Source: Paenalcaligenes sp052103955 (GTDB lineage: Bacteria; Pseudomonadota; Gammaproteobacteria; Burkholderiales; Burkholderiaceae_B). Taken from it: a stretch of DNA of 64,000 nucleotides. Positions 16,876 through 25,968 of this stretch are shown one piece after another. The stretch spans positions 186,001-250,000 of the forward strand of contig JBQELO010000001.1 in assembly GCA_052103955.1 (NCBI GenBank), given 5' to 3'. The translations under genes and the position numbers were made by a program. The notes below the pieces were generated by a model that saw nothing but the letters and a program-made list of their open reading frames with translations, was not told the DNA's origin and searched no databases. Numbering within the stretch: the stretch's first letter is position 1; each line of letters opens with the position of its first letter.

Positions 16876-17718
16876 TCAAGCAGTGAAAAGAGGCGTGGCG
16901 GGCAAGGCGCGCTTGTGTGCAGATGCGGCAAAGTAGCGCAACATGATTTGAGCGGCCTCGTCACTGACTGCTTTACCTTCTAGAAAATCATCGATTTGCT
17001 CATAACTTACACCGAAAGCCTCTTCATCTGGCTTTAATGGTGACAAGTCTTCCAAATCGGCAGTAGGAACTTTATACACTAACTGATCTGGTGCGCCCAT
17101 TAGGGTGCCTACGCCACGTACCTGACGCTTTGTTAACCCCGCCAACGGCATAACATCGGCAGCACCGTCACCAAACTTGGTGAAGAAACCCATCAAGGCT
17201 TCAGCGGCATGATCACTGCCCAGCACCAAACCTGATGCGGCTGCCGCTGCTGCGTATTGTGCCACCATACGCTGTCTGGCTTTAATGTTGCCGACGATGA
17301 AGTCTTGTTGAGCAGAACTGGTAAACGTTTGCCCAGCCACCACTAACTGCGCCAATAGCGCATCGGTAGCGGGCTTGATATCAACGGTTAAGCGTTCGTC
17401 GGGTTGGATAACATCCATGCAGGCTTCGGCATCGGCCGCATCGGCCTGCTGCCCGTAGGGCAAGCGCATGGCAATAAAGCGTACGTTTTCACCCTCGCTA
17501 CGTAAACGCTCTGCCGCGCGTTGGGCTAAGCATGCAGCAACTAGGGAATCTACCCCGCCACTAATCCCTAATACCATCGCCCGTACACGACTGCGCTTCA
17601 CATAGTTCATTAGAAAAACTATACGACGTTCTAGCTCGTGCTCTAGATTCAGCTCGGCTTTCACGCCTAGTTCTTCAATAATTTTTTGTTGTGCCTCGCG
17701 CAATCTTGCATCCTGCAT
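16876..17718 (-). CDS. nadE: NH3-dependent NAD+ synthetase
   Basis: A 280-residue ammonia-type NadE, which amidates nicotinic acid adenine dinucleotide to NAD+ using ATP. The ATP-pyrophosphatase P-loop is GISGGVDSL near residue 47, and GSDHAAEALMGFFTKFGDGAADV with PLAGLTKRQVR are the deamido-NAD sites. There is no N-terminal glutaminase domain, so ammonia is the nitrogen donor. AGGA precedes the ATG. It heads the minus-strand unit nadE, AI-2E family gene, cytochrome b561 gene. Confidence 0.93.
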   Translation of the reverse strand: MQDARLREAQQKIIEELGVKAELNLEHELERRIVFLMNYVKRSRVRAMVLGISGGVDSLVAACLAQRAAERLRSEGENVRFIAMRLPYGQQADAADAEACMDVIQPDERLTVDIKPATDALLAQLVVAGQTFTSSAQQDFIVGNIKARQRMVAQYAAAAAASGLVLGSDHAAEALMGFFTKFGDGAADVMPLAGLTKRQVRGVGTLMGAPDQLVYKVPTADLEDLSPLKPDEEAFGVSYEQIDDFLEGKAVSDEAAQIMLRYFAASAHKRALPATPLFTA

Positions 17719-17894
17719 AGTCTTTTCCTACTTGAGTTCCAACTGCATTGAAGCACTTATTGTAATGCCATGCAGCTAGACTCACTGTTAAAAATCAGTC
17801 CCATTACCCTACAGATCCTGACAGTCTGGCATAACATTACCCGCTATACTGATAAGCCTTTACCAATTGCATCATTTCGTTACTGTCTATCAGG

Positions 17895-19016
17895 ATGAAA
17901 ACCTCTTCCTTACACGACCTAAAAACACTGAGCATCGCTTCGCTACAAGATACCTTCTCTACGCGTTATCACTCCAAAGACTTCAGCTTTGCCCGCAGTG
18001 AGTACCTACGCGTTCGGATACAGATCATTGCTCTGCTCTTTGCCTTACTCACCCCACTGTGGGCAGTAATGGATCACTTAGCGTTACCGGAAGACACACT
18101 CAACACACTGCTGTTTTTACGTGTGACGATGTTTATTGGCTTGGTCGTCATTCTGCTAGTCTCTAGATTCAAACGCTCTAATCGCAGCAGCTTATTGCTT
18201 AGTGCCGCCCTGTTCTTACTACCGGCTCTGTTCTATGGCGCGGTACTGTTTTATTTACCTAAAGATGGGCATTACTCGCTAGTAGGCTACAGTTTCATCC
18301 CGTATTTACTCACGGCCACCTTAGGTATTTTTCCCTTCACGCTGATTGAGTCTTTGGGCATAGGTCTGTGCTTACTCGTACTGCAGTTTTGTTCCGGTTT
18401 TGTAGATGGATCGGTGTTTAGCCCCAAAGCCTTGCAAGACTTATGGTTACTGGCCGCCCTATTGGTGATTGCCATGACCACCAACCACTTTCAGTTGGGT
18501 TTGCTGCTGCGCTTATACAGGCAAGCTACCCACGACCCATTAACGGGTTTACTGAACCGCACAGCACTGACCCGCCACATTGAGCATCAAACCCCACACG
18601 AGCTCATGCCACCGGTGGCTGTCATGCTGCTGGATCTAGACCACTTCAAACAAATCAACGACCAACATGGCCATTCAGTAGGCGATCAGGTGCTTAAGCG
18701 TTTTGCGCTACTGCTGAAAAAAGAAAGCCGCCAACAGGATGTCATTTGTAGATACGGTGGTGAAGAGTTTCTGCTACTAAGTGGTCCCTGCACGTTAGAG
18801 GCTGCGATGACCCACGCCGAACGTATACGCGAAACCTGCCATCAGCTTTGCTTGAGCAACTTAGAAGGCGAATCTGTCAGCCTAACCGTCAGCATAGGCA
18901 TCAGCATGTTGCGTCATGGCGAACACTTAAACGATGCTATACAGCGTGCAGATCAACGCCTGTACCAAGCGAAACGTGCAGGCCGCAACTGCATCATGGC
19001 GGGCACGGCAACCTAA
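17895..19016 (+). CDS. Membrane-bound diguanylate cyclase (GGDEF)
   Basis: A 373-residue protein. Residues 30-205 hold about six hydrophobic helices of an uncharacterised membrane sensor. A C-terminal GGDEF domain follows (DPLTGLLNRTAL to the end), with the active site RYGGEEFLLL and an inhibitory I-site RxxD (RQQD) exactly five residues before it. It should make cyclic di-GMP and be product-inhibited. No EAL or HD-GYP domain is present. It stands alone, divergent from nadE. Confidence 0.9.
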   Translation: MKTSSLHDLKTLSIASLQDTFSTRYHSKDFSFARSEYLRVRIQIIALLFALLTPLWAVMDHLALPEDTLNTLLFLRVTMFIGLVVILLVSRFKRSNRSSLLLSAALFLLPALFYGAVLFYLPKDGHYSLVGYSFIPYLLTATLGIFPFTLIESLGIGLCLLVLQFCSGFVDGSVFSPKALQDLWLLAALLVIAMTTNHFQLGLLLRLYRQATHDPLTGLLNRTALTRHIEHQTPHELMPPVAVMLLDLDHFKQINDQHGHSVGDQVLKRFALLLKKESRQQDVICRYGGEEFLLLSGPCTLEAAMTHAERIRETCHQLCLSNLEGESVSLTVSIGISMLRHGEHLNDAIQRADQRLYQAKRAGRNCIMAGTAT

Positions 19017-19121
19017 GCGTGTACTAGTCGTTACAACCCGCTTACTCACGACTGTGCTGCATGAGCCTAAGGCCGCAAAGCCCGCTTAGTCACCACCTGC
19101 TGCCGTAGCCTAAGGCTGCGA

Positions 19122-19161
19122 AAGTATTTTTTTATTTGAGACACCAAATAAAAAAATACTT
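19122..19161. repeat. AT-rich hairpin with 17-bp perfect arms
   Basis: A 17-bp inverted repeat (left arm beginning AAGTATTTTTTTATTTG) encloses AGACAC. A related but imperfect hairpin (AATTTTTTTGATTTG arms around GTATCT) occurs at 19442-19478. On either strand each could terminate transcription, but the two-copy pattern next to the direct repeats suggests a repeated module. Confidence 0.7.
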
Positions 19162-19263
19162 CCATCCGCCTTTCCTTCGTCGCTTGCAACGGTTTTGGGG
19201 TTGTTGCTACTTGTTTAGTCTCGTTCTTCTGGGCAGAAAACACTCCATTGATATAGATGCATA

Positions 19264-19361
19264 TCACAAAAAATCTTCTGCAGCTCCCCAGCGTATGCGA
19301 TGAATACAGCCATTGCCCTGAACCAGTATTACATCGTAGAAGCCCACTATTCATTGATCCT
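19264..19361. repeat. Direct repeat unit, copy 1 (98 bp)
   Basis: It begins ATCACAAAAAAT, includes TGCGATGAATACA, CCTGAACCA and AAGCCCACTA, and ends ATCC. It aligns over its length with 19466-19563 at roughly four of five bases by eye. The copies are 202 bp apart. Confidence 0.7.
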
Positions 19362-19465
19362 CATTACGAATAAAACAGCACCGGCACTTAAGAAAGGGCC
19401 GTAAGCCTATCAATTGCGATACTTCGGAGGAGGCGGAGGAAAATTTTTTTGATTTGGTATCTCAA

Positions 19466-19563
19466 ATCACAAAAAATTGTTCCGCAGTCCCTCAGCATGT
19501 GCGATGAATACAACCGTTACCCTGAACCAAAATTACGAGTAAAAGCCCACTACTCGTTAATCC
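19466..19563. repeat. Direct repeat unit, copy 2 (98 bp)
   Basis: This is the second, diverged copy of the unit at 19264-19361, preceded by the imperfect AT-rich hairpin at 19442-19478. A third partial copy of the core (GTGCGATGAA) follows at once. Confidence 0.7.
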
Positions 19564-19600
19564 ACAGCGCGTGCGATGAACAGCAGTAACGCGTAAACGA

Positions 19601-19626
19601 AAAAAGGCAGCACTAAGGCTGCCTTT
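19601..19626 (-). terminator. ilvD terminator
   Basis: A 9-bp stem (AAAGGCAGC / GCTGCCTTT) with a six-base loop lies 19 bp past the ilvD stop and is followed on the minus strand by a run of T. Confidence 0.85.
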
Positions 19627-19644
19627 CTTCATGTCTGCGACCAC

Positions 19645-21510
19645 TTACTTACGGTACAACTGACTCACGTCACGTACTGCACCACGGTCAGCCGAGGTAG
19701 CCAATGCAGCATAGGCACGCAACGCTTGGGAAACCACGCGTTTGCGGTCTTCCACAGGTTGCCATGCATCGGCACCGCGAGCTTCCATCGCTGCACGACG
19801 TGTCGCCAATTCGTCATCGCTAACGGCCAAGTGAATACGGCGGTTAGGAATATCGATTTCAATCACGTCGTTTTCTTCTACCAAGCCAATGGTGCCGCCT
19901 TCAGCCGCTTCAGGTGAAGCGTGACCGATCACCAAACCAGAAGAACCACCCGAGAAACGACCATCGGTAAACAACGCTGCTTTAGCGCCCAAACCTTTGG
20001 ATTTCAGGTACGAAGTTGGGTACAGCATTTCTTGCATACCAGGGCCGCCTTTAGGGCCTTCGTAGCGAATGATTACTACGTCGCCTTCGCCTACGTTGCC
20101 ATTCAAAATGCCGTCTACTGCACTTTCTTGGCTTTCGTAAATACGAGCACGACCGGTGAAGGTCAAAATGCTTTCATCCACACCAGCGGTTTTCACAATA
20201 CAGCCGTTTACCGCCAAGTTACCGTACAACACCGCCAAGCCGCCATCTTGTGAGTAAGCGAACTCTTTACTGCGTATACAACCACCTTCACGGTCCAGAT
20301 CCAAGTCTTCGTAATAACGGTCTTGGCTGAACGCCACTTGGGTAGGAATACCGCCAGGAGCAGACAGGTAGAATTTTTCTATAGCTTTCAGGTTATCGCC
20401 CTTAACGTCCCAACGACGAATAGCTTCACCCAAGGTACCGCTGTGGATATTGTTCACGTCTAGGTTCAGCAAATTGGCACGCGCCAATTCAGCCAAAATA
20501 CCTAAAATACCACCCGCGCGGTGTACGTCTTCAATGTGGTATTGCTGCGTAGCAGGAGCCACTTTGCTCAAACATGGCACACGACGCGAAATACGGTCGA
20601 TGTCGCTCATGGTGAAGCTCACTTCGGCTTCCTGCGCGGCTGCCAACAAGTGCAGCACCGTGTTCGTAGAACCGCCCATTGCCACGTCTAGTGTCATGGC
20701 GTTTTCAAAGGCTTCAAACGTCGCTACGTTACGTGGCAACACCGACTCGTCATCTTGTTCGTAGTAGCGTTTGCACAGTTCTACGATCAAACCGCCCGCC
20801 ATTTCAAACAAGCCTTTACGGCGTGCGTGTGTGGCGACAATTGTGCCGTTACCGGGCAGGGACAAGCCCAGCGCTTCGGTCAAACAGTTCATGGAGTTGG
20901 CGGTAAACATACCGGAACAGGAACCGCATGTAGGACAGGCGCTGCGTTCGGTTTCAGCAACCTCTTCATCAGACACATCGTCTTCTGCGGCTTGGATCAT
21001 GGCATCCACCAAGTCCAACTTACGCACCACTGTTTTGCCATCTTTGGACATCACTTTACCGGCTTCCATGGGGCCGCCGGACACAAAGATAGTAGGAATG
21101 TTCAAGCGTAAAGACGCCATCAACATCCCGGGGGTGATTTTGTCGCAGTTAGAGATACACACCATCGCATCGGCACAGTGCGCGTTCACCATGTACTCGA
21201 CGGAATCCGCAATCAGTTCACGTGAAGGCAGCGAATACAGCATGCCATCGTGACCCATAGCGATACCATCATCCACCGCAATGGTATTGAATTCTTTAGC
21301 CACACCACCCGCGGCTTCGATATGACGTGCCACAAGCTGGCCCATATCTTTAAGGTGGACGTGCCCCGGAACGAACTGCGTGAACGAGTTCACAACGGCA
21401 ATAATAGGTTTGCTGAAGTCGCCATCTTTCATGCCCGTTGCGCGCCACAATGCGCGCGCGCCGGCCATGTTGCGGCCATGAGTAGATGTACGTGAACGAT
21501 AGTGTGGCAT
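19645..21510 (-). CDS. ilvD: Dihydroxy-acid dehydratase
   Basis: A 621-residue IlvD of full length. It dehydrates 2,3-dihydroxy-isovalerate and 2,3-dihydroxy-3-methylvalerate in valine, isoleucine and leucine synthesis. The Fe-S cluster cysteines lie in CISNCDKITPGM (about 122) and CPTCGSCSGMFTANSMNC (about 195), the 4Fe-4S pattern of the long enterobacterial form. GRFSGGSSGLVIGH is the C-terminal signature. It is a single-gene unit, divergent from ppc across about 150 bp, with its own terminator. Confidence 0.96.
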   Translation of the reverse strand: MPHYRSRTSTHGRNMAGARALWRATGMKDGDFSKPIIAVVNSFTQFVPGHVHLKDMGQLVARHIEAAGGVAKEFNTIAVDDGIAMGHDGMLYSLPSRELIADSVEYMVNAHCADAMVCISNCDKITPGMLMASLRLNIPTIFVSGGPMEAGKVMSKDGKTVVRKLDLVDAMIQAAEDDVSDEEVAETERSACPTCGSCSGMFTANSMNCLTEALGLSLPGNGTIVATHARRKGLFEMAGGLIVELCKRYYEQDDESVLPRNVATFEAFENAMTLDVAMGGSTNTVLHLLAAAQEAEVSFTMSDIDRISRRVPCLSKVAPATQQYHIEDVHRAGGILGILAELARANLLNLDVNNIHSGTLGEAIRRWDVKGDNLKAIEKFYLSAPGGIPTQVAFSQDRYYEDLDLDREGGCIRSKEFAYSQDGGLAVLYGNLAVNGCIVKTAGVDESILTFTGRARIYESQESAVDGILNGNVGEGDVVIIRYEGPKGGPGMQEMLYPTSYLKSKGLGAKAALFTDGRFSGGSSGLVIGHASPEAAEGGTIGLVEENDVIEIDIPNRRIHLAVSDDELATRRAAMEARGADAWQPVEDRKRVVSQALRAYAALATSADRGAVRDVSQLYRK

Positions 21511-21658
21511 GTGTGCTGCTCTAGTAAAAAAGCATGTAAAAGAAGACTATGATAAACGTGCAAGCAACATAAAGCGACCAGACTGCTAAAAAAACACAGC
21601 CAATTGCTTGCAAGTGAATCTAAAACGCCCCGCATACCCCACATCTACAGGAGACACC

Positions 21659-24481
21659 ATGCCCCAGTTGCGTCCAACATCAGCCGAGTTACCCTTGCTA
21701 CGCCAAGACATACGCCTGTTAGGCAAAGCACTGGGAAACGTGATTTACGACACAGATGGGGCAGAGATTTTCACGATTATCGAAAGTCTGCGACGCAGCG
21801 CTGTGGGGTATAGACGATCGGGTGATAAACAAGAGTTGCGGACCCTTACGCAGGCCATTCCTCAACTAAGTCAGTTAGATGCCCATACCGTTGCACGAGC
21901 ATTTGCCTACTTCCTGCACCTGTCTAATATTGCTGAAGACCGCGAACAAACACGCCAACGCCGCCAGCACAGCCCCGAACAAACACCCGGCTCGCTAGAA
22001 TACGCCTTGGCCTTATTTGCAAAACAACCTGAACCCGAGCAACTGCTGGCTTTTCTAGAACAAGCCTGTATTGTGCCGGTACTCACTGCCCACCCTACCG
22101 AAGTGCAACGCCAAAGTACGCTAGCACTACATCAGGCGATTGCTGCGCTGTTGCCTTTATTGGATCAACAAGCCGCTGGTCACCAACCTCAGCTTCGTCA
22201 CCGCTTAACCGCGTTAATCACTACGATGTGGAAAACGCGCATGCTGCGCCAGCATAAACTGACTGTATTAGATGAAATTGATAATGCGCTGGCCTATTAT
22301 CCGCACACCTTCTTCCAAGCCATTCCGCAGCTGTACCACGACTTAGACTTACTGCTGCACCCCGCCCCCTCCAACACCCGCTCTGCGTTAAGCCAGCCTC
22401 CGCTGCGCCCCCTACCTACGTTTTTACGCATGGGGAGTTGGATTGGCGGCGACCGAGACGGCAACCCTAACGTAGATGCCAACACGCTAGAACAAGCGTT
22501 ACTGCACCAAAGCAGTACAGCCTTGCGTCACTACTTAAGCGAACTTAAAGCCTTAGGCACTGAACTGTCGCTATCGGAATCCTTAGCCCCAGCCAGTGAT
22601 GCCTTAATGGCGTTATCTACCCAAAGCCAAGACCAGTCGCCACACCGCGTGGATGAGCCCTACCGACGTGCCTGCATTCACTTATATGCCCGCGTTGCTG
22701 CCACTAGCCAGCGCTTAACTGGCAAAAGTCTAGCAATGCACCATACCTACGCGGCTACGCCTTACGACTGCCCCGATGCTTTGCTTAGCGACCTGCAATG
22801 TATTGCTGACTCGTTGCAAAACAGCCATGCAGGTGCCATTGCTGACTTACGTTTACGCAACTTGATGCAAGCCGTCAGTATTTTTGGCTTCCATTTAGCA
22901 ACGCTGGATTTACGCCAAAGCTCTGATGTACACGAGCGCGTGTTACACGAACTATTCCAAGCGGCAGGCGTACAATTCCAAGGTAAGTTGGTGCAGTACA
23001 ACCAGTTAAGTGAAGACGAGCGTATTGCTTTGCTACGCCAAGAAATGGCTGAAACCCGCCCGCTGGTATCACCATGGTTAGCGTATTCGGACGAAACCGA
23101 GAAAGAGCTAGCCATACTGCGCTACGCCGCCAAAGCACGCCAACAATATGGCCATCGTGCTATTGAACAAAGCATTGTGTCGCACACCGAAACCCTCAGC
23201 GACTTGCTTGAAGTATTGGTACTACAACAAGAAACTGGGCTACTGATCCCCGGTCTGCACGACAAACAGTCCTCGGGGCTGATGGTAGTGCCTCTGTTTG
23301 AAACTATCCCTGACTTGCAGTGTGGTGCGGCTATTATGGCGGCCTACTTAGCCTTGCCTGAAGTCTCGGCCCGCATACGTCATGCGCAGGACTCTGTACA
23401 AGAAGTGATGCTGGGGTATTCAGACAGCAATAAAGATGGTGGTTACTTATGTTCTAACTGGTCGCTGTACCAAACCGAACGCGAACTGCTGGAAGTCTTT
23501 AACCAACACGGCATACGACTGCGCCTATTCCACGGTCGCGGCGGTTCCGTAGGCCGGGGTGGTGGCCCTAGCTTTGATGCTATCTTGGCTCAACCCGCAG
23601 GCACCGTTAACGGTCTGATTCGCTTAACGGAACAAGGCGAAATCATTCAGGGTCGATACAAAAATGCTGACGTAGGTCGTTGGCACTTAGAAATGTTAGT
23701 TGCTGCCACCTTACAAGCCAGCCTAAACAGCTCTACCGATGTAGAACACGAGCAAGTCAGCAAATACGGAGCTGCCATGCAATTTATGTCGGATGCCGCA
23801 CGGGATAGCTATCGTGCTTTGGTGTACGACACCCCCGGCTTTAACGACTACTTCTTTAGCGCCACACCCATACGCGAAATTGCAGGCCTGAACATAGGCT
23901 CACGCCCCTCGTCACGCAAGGCATCGCAAACCATTGAAGACTTGCGCGCGATTCCGTGGGGGTTTTCGTGGGCGCAATGTCGCCTGCCTATTACCGGCTG
24001 GTATGGCGTAGGCAGTGCCATCGAACGCTACCTCAATGAAGGTATCGCTGGCGGACCGCGCACCCAAGAACTGCGTTTACAACAACTGCGCGACATGGCT
24101 AAAGAATGGCCGTTTTTCCGCACCCTACTGTCCAACATGGAACAAGTGCTGGCCAAAACCGACCTAGACATTGGTGCGGCCTACGCGACTTTATGCCCTG
24201 ACGACGCCTTGGCCACACGCATTTTTGGTGCCATACGTGAAGAGTACGAACGCTGCTGCACACTGTTTACCCTACTAACCGAGCACGCTCTGCTAGAGCA
24301 CGACCCAGCATTGCAAGCCGCCTTAGCCGAGCGTTTTGCGTATATTGACCCACTTAACCACCTGCAAGTAGAGCTGCTACACCGTTTACGTCAGCACCCG
24401 CTAGACACGGCTACAGAAGAGCAGGAAGCCATCCACATCACGATTAACGGCATTGCTGCTGGCTTACGTAATTCGGGCTAA
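21659..24481 (+). CDS. ppc: Phosphoenolpyruvate carboxylase
   Basis: A 940-residue PEP carboxylase that fixes bicarbonate onto PEP to give oxaloacetate, refilling the TCA cycle. Key motifs are TAHPTEVQRQS with the catalytic His (about 140), GYSDSNKDGGYLCSNW, FHGRGGSVGRGGGP, GEIIQGRYKN and the C-terminal NG followed by AAGLRNSG, whose last residues carry the family's terminal Gly. The ATG at 21659 has AGGAGA upstream; the frame is open back to 21608 without a binding site. Confidence 0.96.
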   Translation: MPQLRPTSAELPLLRQDIRLLGKALGNVIYDTDGAEIFTIIESLRRSAVGYRRSGDKQELRTLTQAIPQLSQLDAHTVARAFAYFLHLSNIAEDREQTRQRRQHSPEQTPGSLEYALALFAKQPEPEQLLAFLEQACIVPVLTAHPTEVQRQSTLALHQAIAALLPLLDQQAAGHQPQLRHRLTALITTMWKTRMLRQHKLTVLDEIDNALAYYPHTFFQAIPQLYHDLDLLLHPAPSNTRSALSQPPLRPLPTFLRMGSWIGGDRDGNPNVDANTLEQALLHQSSTALRHYLSELKALGTELSLSESLAPASDALMALSTQSQDQSPHRVDEPYRRACIHLYARVAATSQRLTGKSLAMHHTYAATPYDCPDALLSDLQCIADSLQNSHAGAIADLRLRNLMQAVSIFGFHLATLDLRQSSDVHERVLHELFQAAGVQFQGKLVQYNQLSEDERIALLRQEMAETRPLVSPWLAYSDETEKELAILRYAAKARQQYGHRAIEQSIVSHTETLSDLLEVLVLQQETGLLIPGLHDKQSSGLMVVPLFETIPDLQCGAAIMAAYLALPEVSARIRHAQDSVQEVMLGYSDSNKDGGYLCSNWSLYQTERELLEVFNQHGIRLRLFHGRGGSVGRGGGPSFDAILAQPAGTVNGLIRLTEQGEIIQGRYKNADVGRWHLEMLVAATLQASLNSSTDVEHEQVSKYGAAMQFMSDAARDSYRALVYDTPGFNDYFFSATPIREIAGLNIGSRPSSRKASQTIEDLRAIPWGFSWAQCRLPITGWYGVGSAIERYLNEGIAGGPRTQELRLQQLRDMAKEWPFFRTLLSNMEQVLAKTDLDIGAAYATLCPDDALATRIFGAIREEYERCCTLFTLLTEHALLEHDPALQAALAERFAYIDPLNHLQVELLHRLRQHPLDTATEEQEAIHITINGIAAGLRNSG

Positions 24482-24493
24482 AGCCCTTGCTCT

Positions 24494-24519
24494 GCCTGCT
24501 GGTCTAGCTACCAGCAGGC
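24494..24519. other. Perfect hairpin after ppc
   Basis: GCCTGCTGGT and ACCAGCAGGC (10 bp) enclose CTAGCT, 13 bp after the ppc stop. No T-run follows, so it is a weak terminator at best. It could stabilise the ppc transcript end or shape the start region of the small gene at 24528. Confidence 0.6.
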
Positions 24520-24527
24520 GGGCTACA

Positions 24528-24746
24528 ATGCCCTATCCGGTTATTGTTTATGCCATGAAAGCTTTCTTGCAACGCCCCATCTGGCGCGCCATTATCCTTT
24601 GCATACCGCTGTGGATAATTTTCAGTAATTTCTTGCTCGCTGCTATTAGCGCAACGGCCATCAGTTACCTGATAGGCATGATCACTGAACTGCGGCGCTT
24701 ACAAGCACGCCAACGCAACAAGTCTGAACCGCCATCCTCTTCTTGA
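24528..24746 (+). CDS. Small membrane protein of unknown function
   Basis: About 72 residues. A hydrophobic helix pair (AIILCIPLWIIFSNFLLAAI, then ATAISYLIGMI) is followed by a basic, polar tail (ELRRLQARQRNKSE). I do not recognise a family. The start is uncertain: ATG at 24528 or at 24555, neither with a strong ribosome site. It ends 4 bp before the methyltransferase gene, so the two are probably co-transcribed. Confidence 0.5.
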   Translation: MPYPVIVYAMKAFLQRPIWRAIILCIPLWIIFSNFLLAAISATAISYLIGMITELRRLQARQRNKSEPPSSS

Positions 24747-24750
24747 TCAC

Positions 24751-25968
24751 ATGAAACTGCTGCAAACACCCCACTTCCCTTCAGGTCTTCCTATGTTGGA
24801 ACCTGAACTGGCTACTGTTCTGGATCAACACCATCGTGCACTCAGTGAGCTTATCCTCGCCGAGTCGGGTTTTGTACCCTTTGACCGCTGGATGCAGCAC
24901 TGCATGTATGCCCCCAGCTATGGTTATTACACCGGTGGCAGCACCAAATTTGGCAGCACAGCACCACAAGGCGACTTCACTACAGCCCCCGAACTCACTC
25001 CCTTGTTTGGTCAAACCGTTGCCACCCAAATACACCAAGTGTTGCAACAGATAGGCAGCGTACACGTAGTGGAATTTGGCGCAGGCACTGGCGCATGGGC
25101 TAAAGCCATTATTCCTGCGCTGTTAGAACTGGGCATAGCTGTGGAATATGCCATCCTTGAACTGTCGCCCGACTTACAACAACGTCAGCAACACACCTTG
25201 GCCGAGTTTGGCGCTCACGTACAGTGGCTGCAGCAATTACCTGAAGACTTTGTGGGCTGTGTGATTGCGAACGAAGTCTTAGACGCCATGCCAGTACATC
25301 TGGTTGAACGCGCTGAGGATGGCAGCATTCTGGAAGTAGGTGTCACGCTCGTCGATGCGACCAGCGCAACAGCCCCCTTGATTAGCCCCTTTCAATGGGC
25401 TGCCAAAGCGGCCAGCCCTGAATTAGCTGCCATCGCAGAACAGCGTCTACCTAATGTGCCAGGCTACCGTACAGAAATTAATCTACAAGCCGAAGCATGG
25501 ATAAAAGAAGCAGGCCGCTGGTTAAAACGCGGGGCGATTTTGCTATTTGACTATGGTTTTCCTCGCCACGAGTACTACCACGTACAACGTATCGAGGGCA
25601 CCTTAATGTGCCACTTCCGCCATTACGCGCACGCCGAAGCCTTGTTGTATCCCGGTTTGCAAGACATTACCGCCCACGTAGACTTTACGGCCATGGCCGA
25701 TGCAGCACTGGAAGGTGGTTTGGATGTATTGGGTTATACCGCGCAAGGGCGTTTCTTACTGAATAGCGGTCTGGCACAACAGCTAGGCCATGCCCCCGAG
25801 AGCCAAGATGCCGACGCTACTGCCCGCTGGGCACATACCGTGGGTGCAGCACAAAAACTGTTGTCTGAAGCAGAAATGGGTGAGCTGTTCAAAGTACTGG
25901 CATTGGGTAAAGACGTAGACCCACCGCTCATTGGCTTTTTTAGTGGCGACCGACGCGATCGCCTTTAA
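24751..25968 (+). CDS. Class I SAM-dependent methyltransferase, MidA/NDUFAF7 family (COG1565)
   Basis: A 405-residue member of the COG1565 family, whose mitochondrial homologue NDUFAF7 methylates an Arg of a complex I subunit. The N-terminal YAPSYGYYTGGSTKFG and GDFTTAPEL motifs are typical, then the SAM loop VVEFGAGTGAWA (about 107-118), and FDYGFPRHEYYH late. The bacterial substrate is not established. The 3' end overlaps the convergent cca gene by 4 bp. Confidence 0.85.
   Translation: MKLLQTPHFPSGLPMLEPELATVLDQHHRALSELILAESGFVPFDRWMQHCMYAPSYGYYTGGSTKFGSTAPQGDFTTAPELTPLFGQTVATQIHQVLQQIGSVHVVEFGAGTGAWAKAIIPALLELGIAVEYAILELSPDLQQRQQHTLAEFGAHVQWLQQLPEDFVGCVIANEVLDAMPVHLVERAEDGSILEVGVTLVDATSATAPLISPFQWAAKAASPELAAIAEQRLPNVPGYRTEINLQAEAWIKEAGRWLKRGAILLFDYGFPRHEYYHVQRIEGTLMCHFRHYAHAEALLYPGLQDITAHVDFTAMADAALEGGLDVLGYTAQGRFLLNSGLAQQLGHAPESQDADATARWAHTVGAAQKLLSEAEMGELFKVLALGKDVDPPLIGFFSGDRRDRL

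Larger units (their letters stand above)
19017..19600. other. Repeat-rich intergenic spacer without a supported gene
   Basis: Nearly 600 bases between the diguanylate cyclase gene and the ilvD terminator hold no convincing gene. A 95-codon minus-strand frame (19067-19354) runs through the repeats and has no family resemblance. The spacer contains AT-rich hairpins and two diverged copies of a 98-bp unit, listed separately, plus a third fragment (CAGCGCGTGCGATGAA) at 19565-19580. Confidence 0.7.

Noticed and set aside
19067..19354. 95-codon minus-strand reading frame in the repeat-rich spacer
   Set aside because: It runs through a perfect hairpin and part of a direct repeat, has no family resemblance and a composition typical of chance frames.
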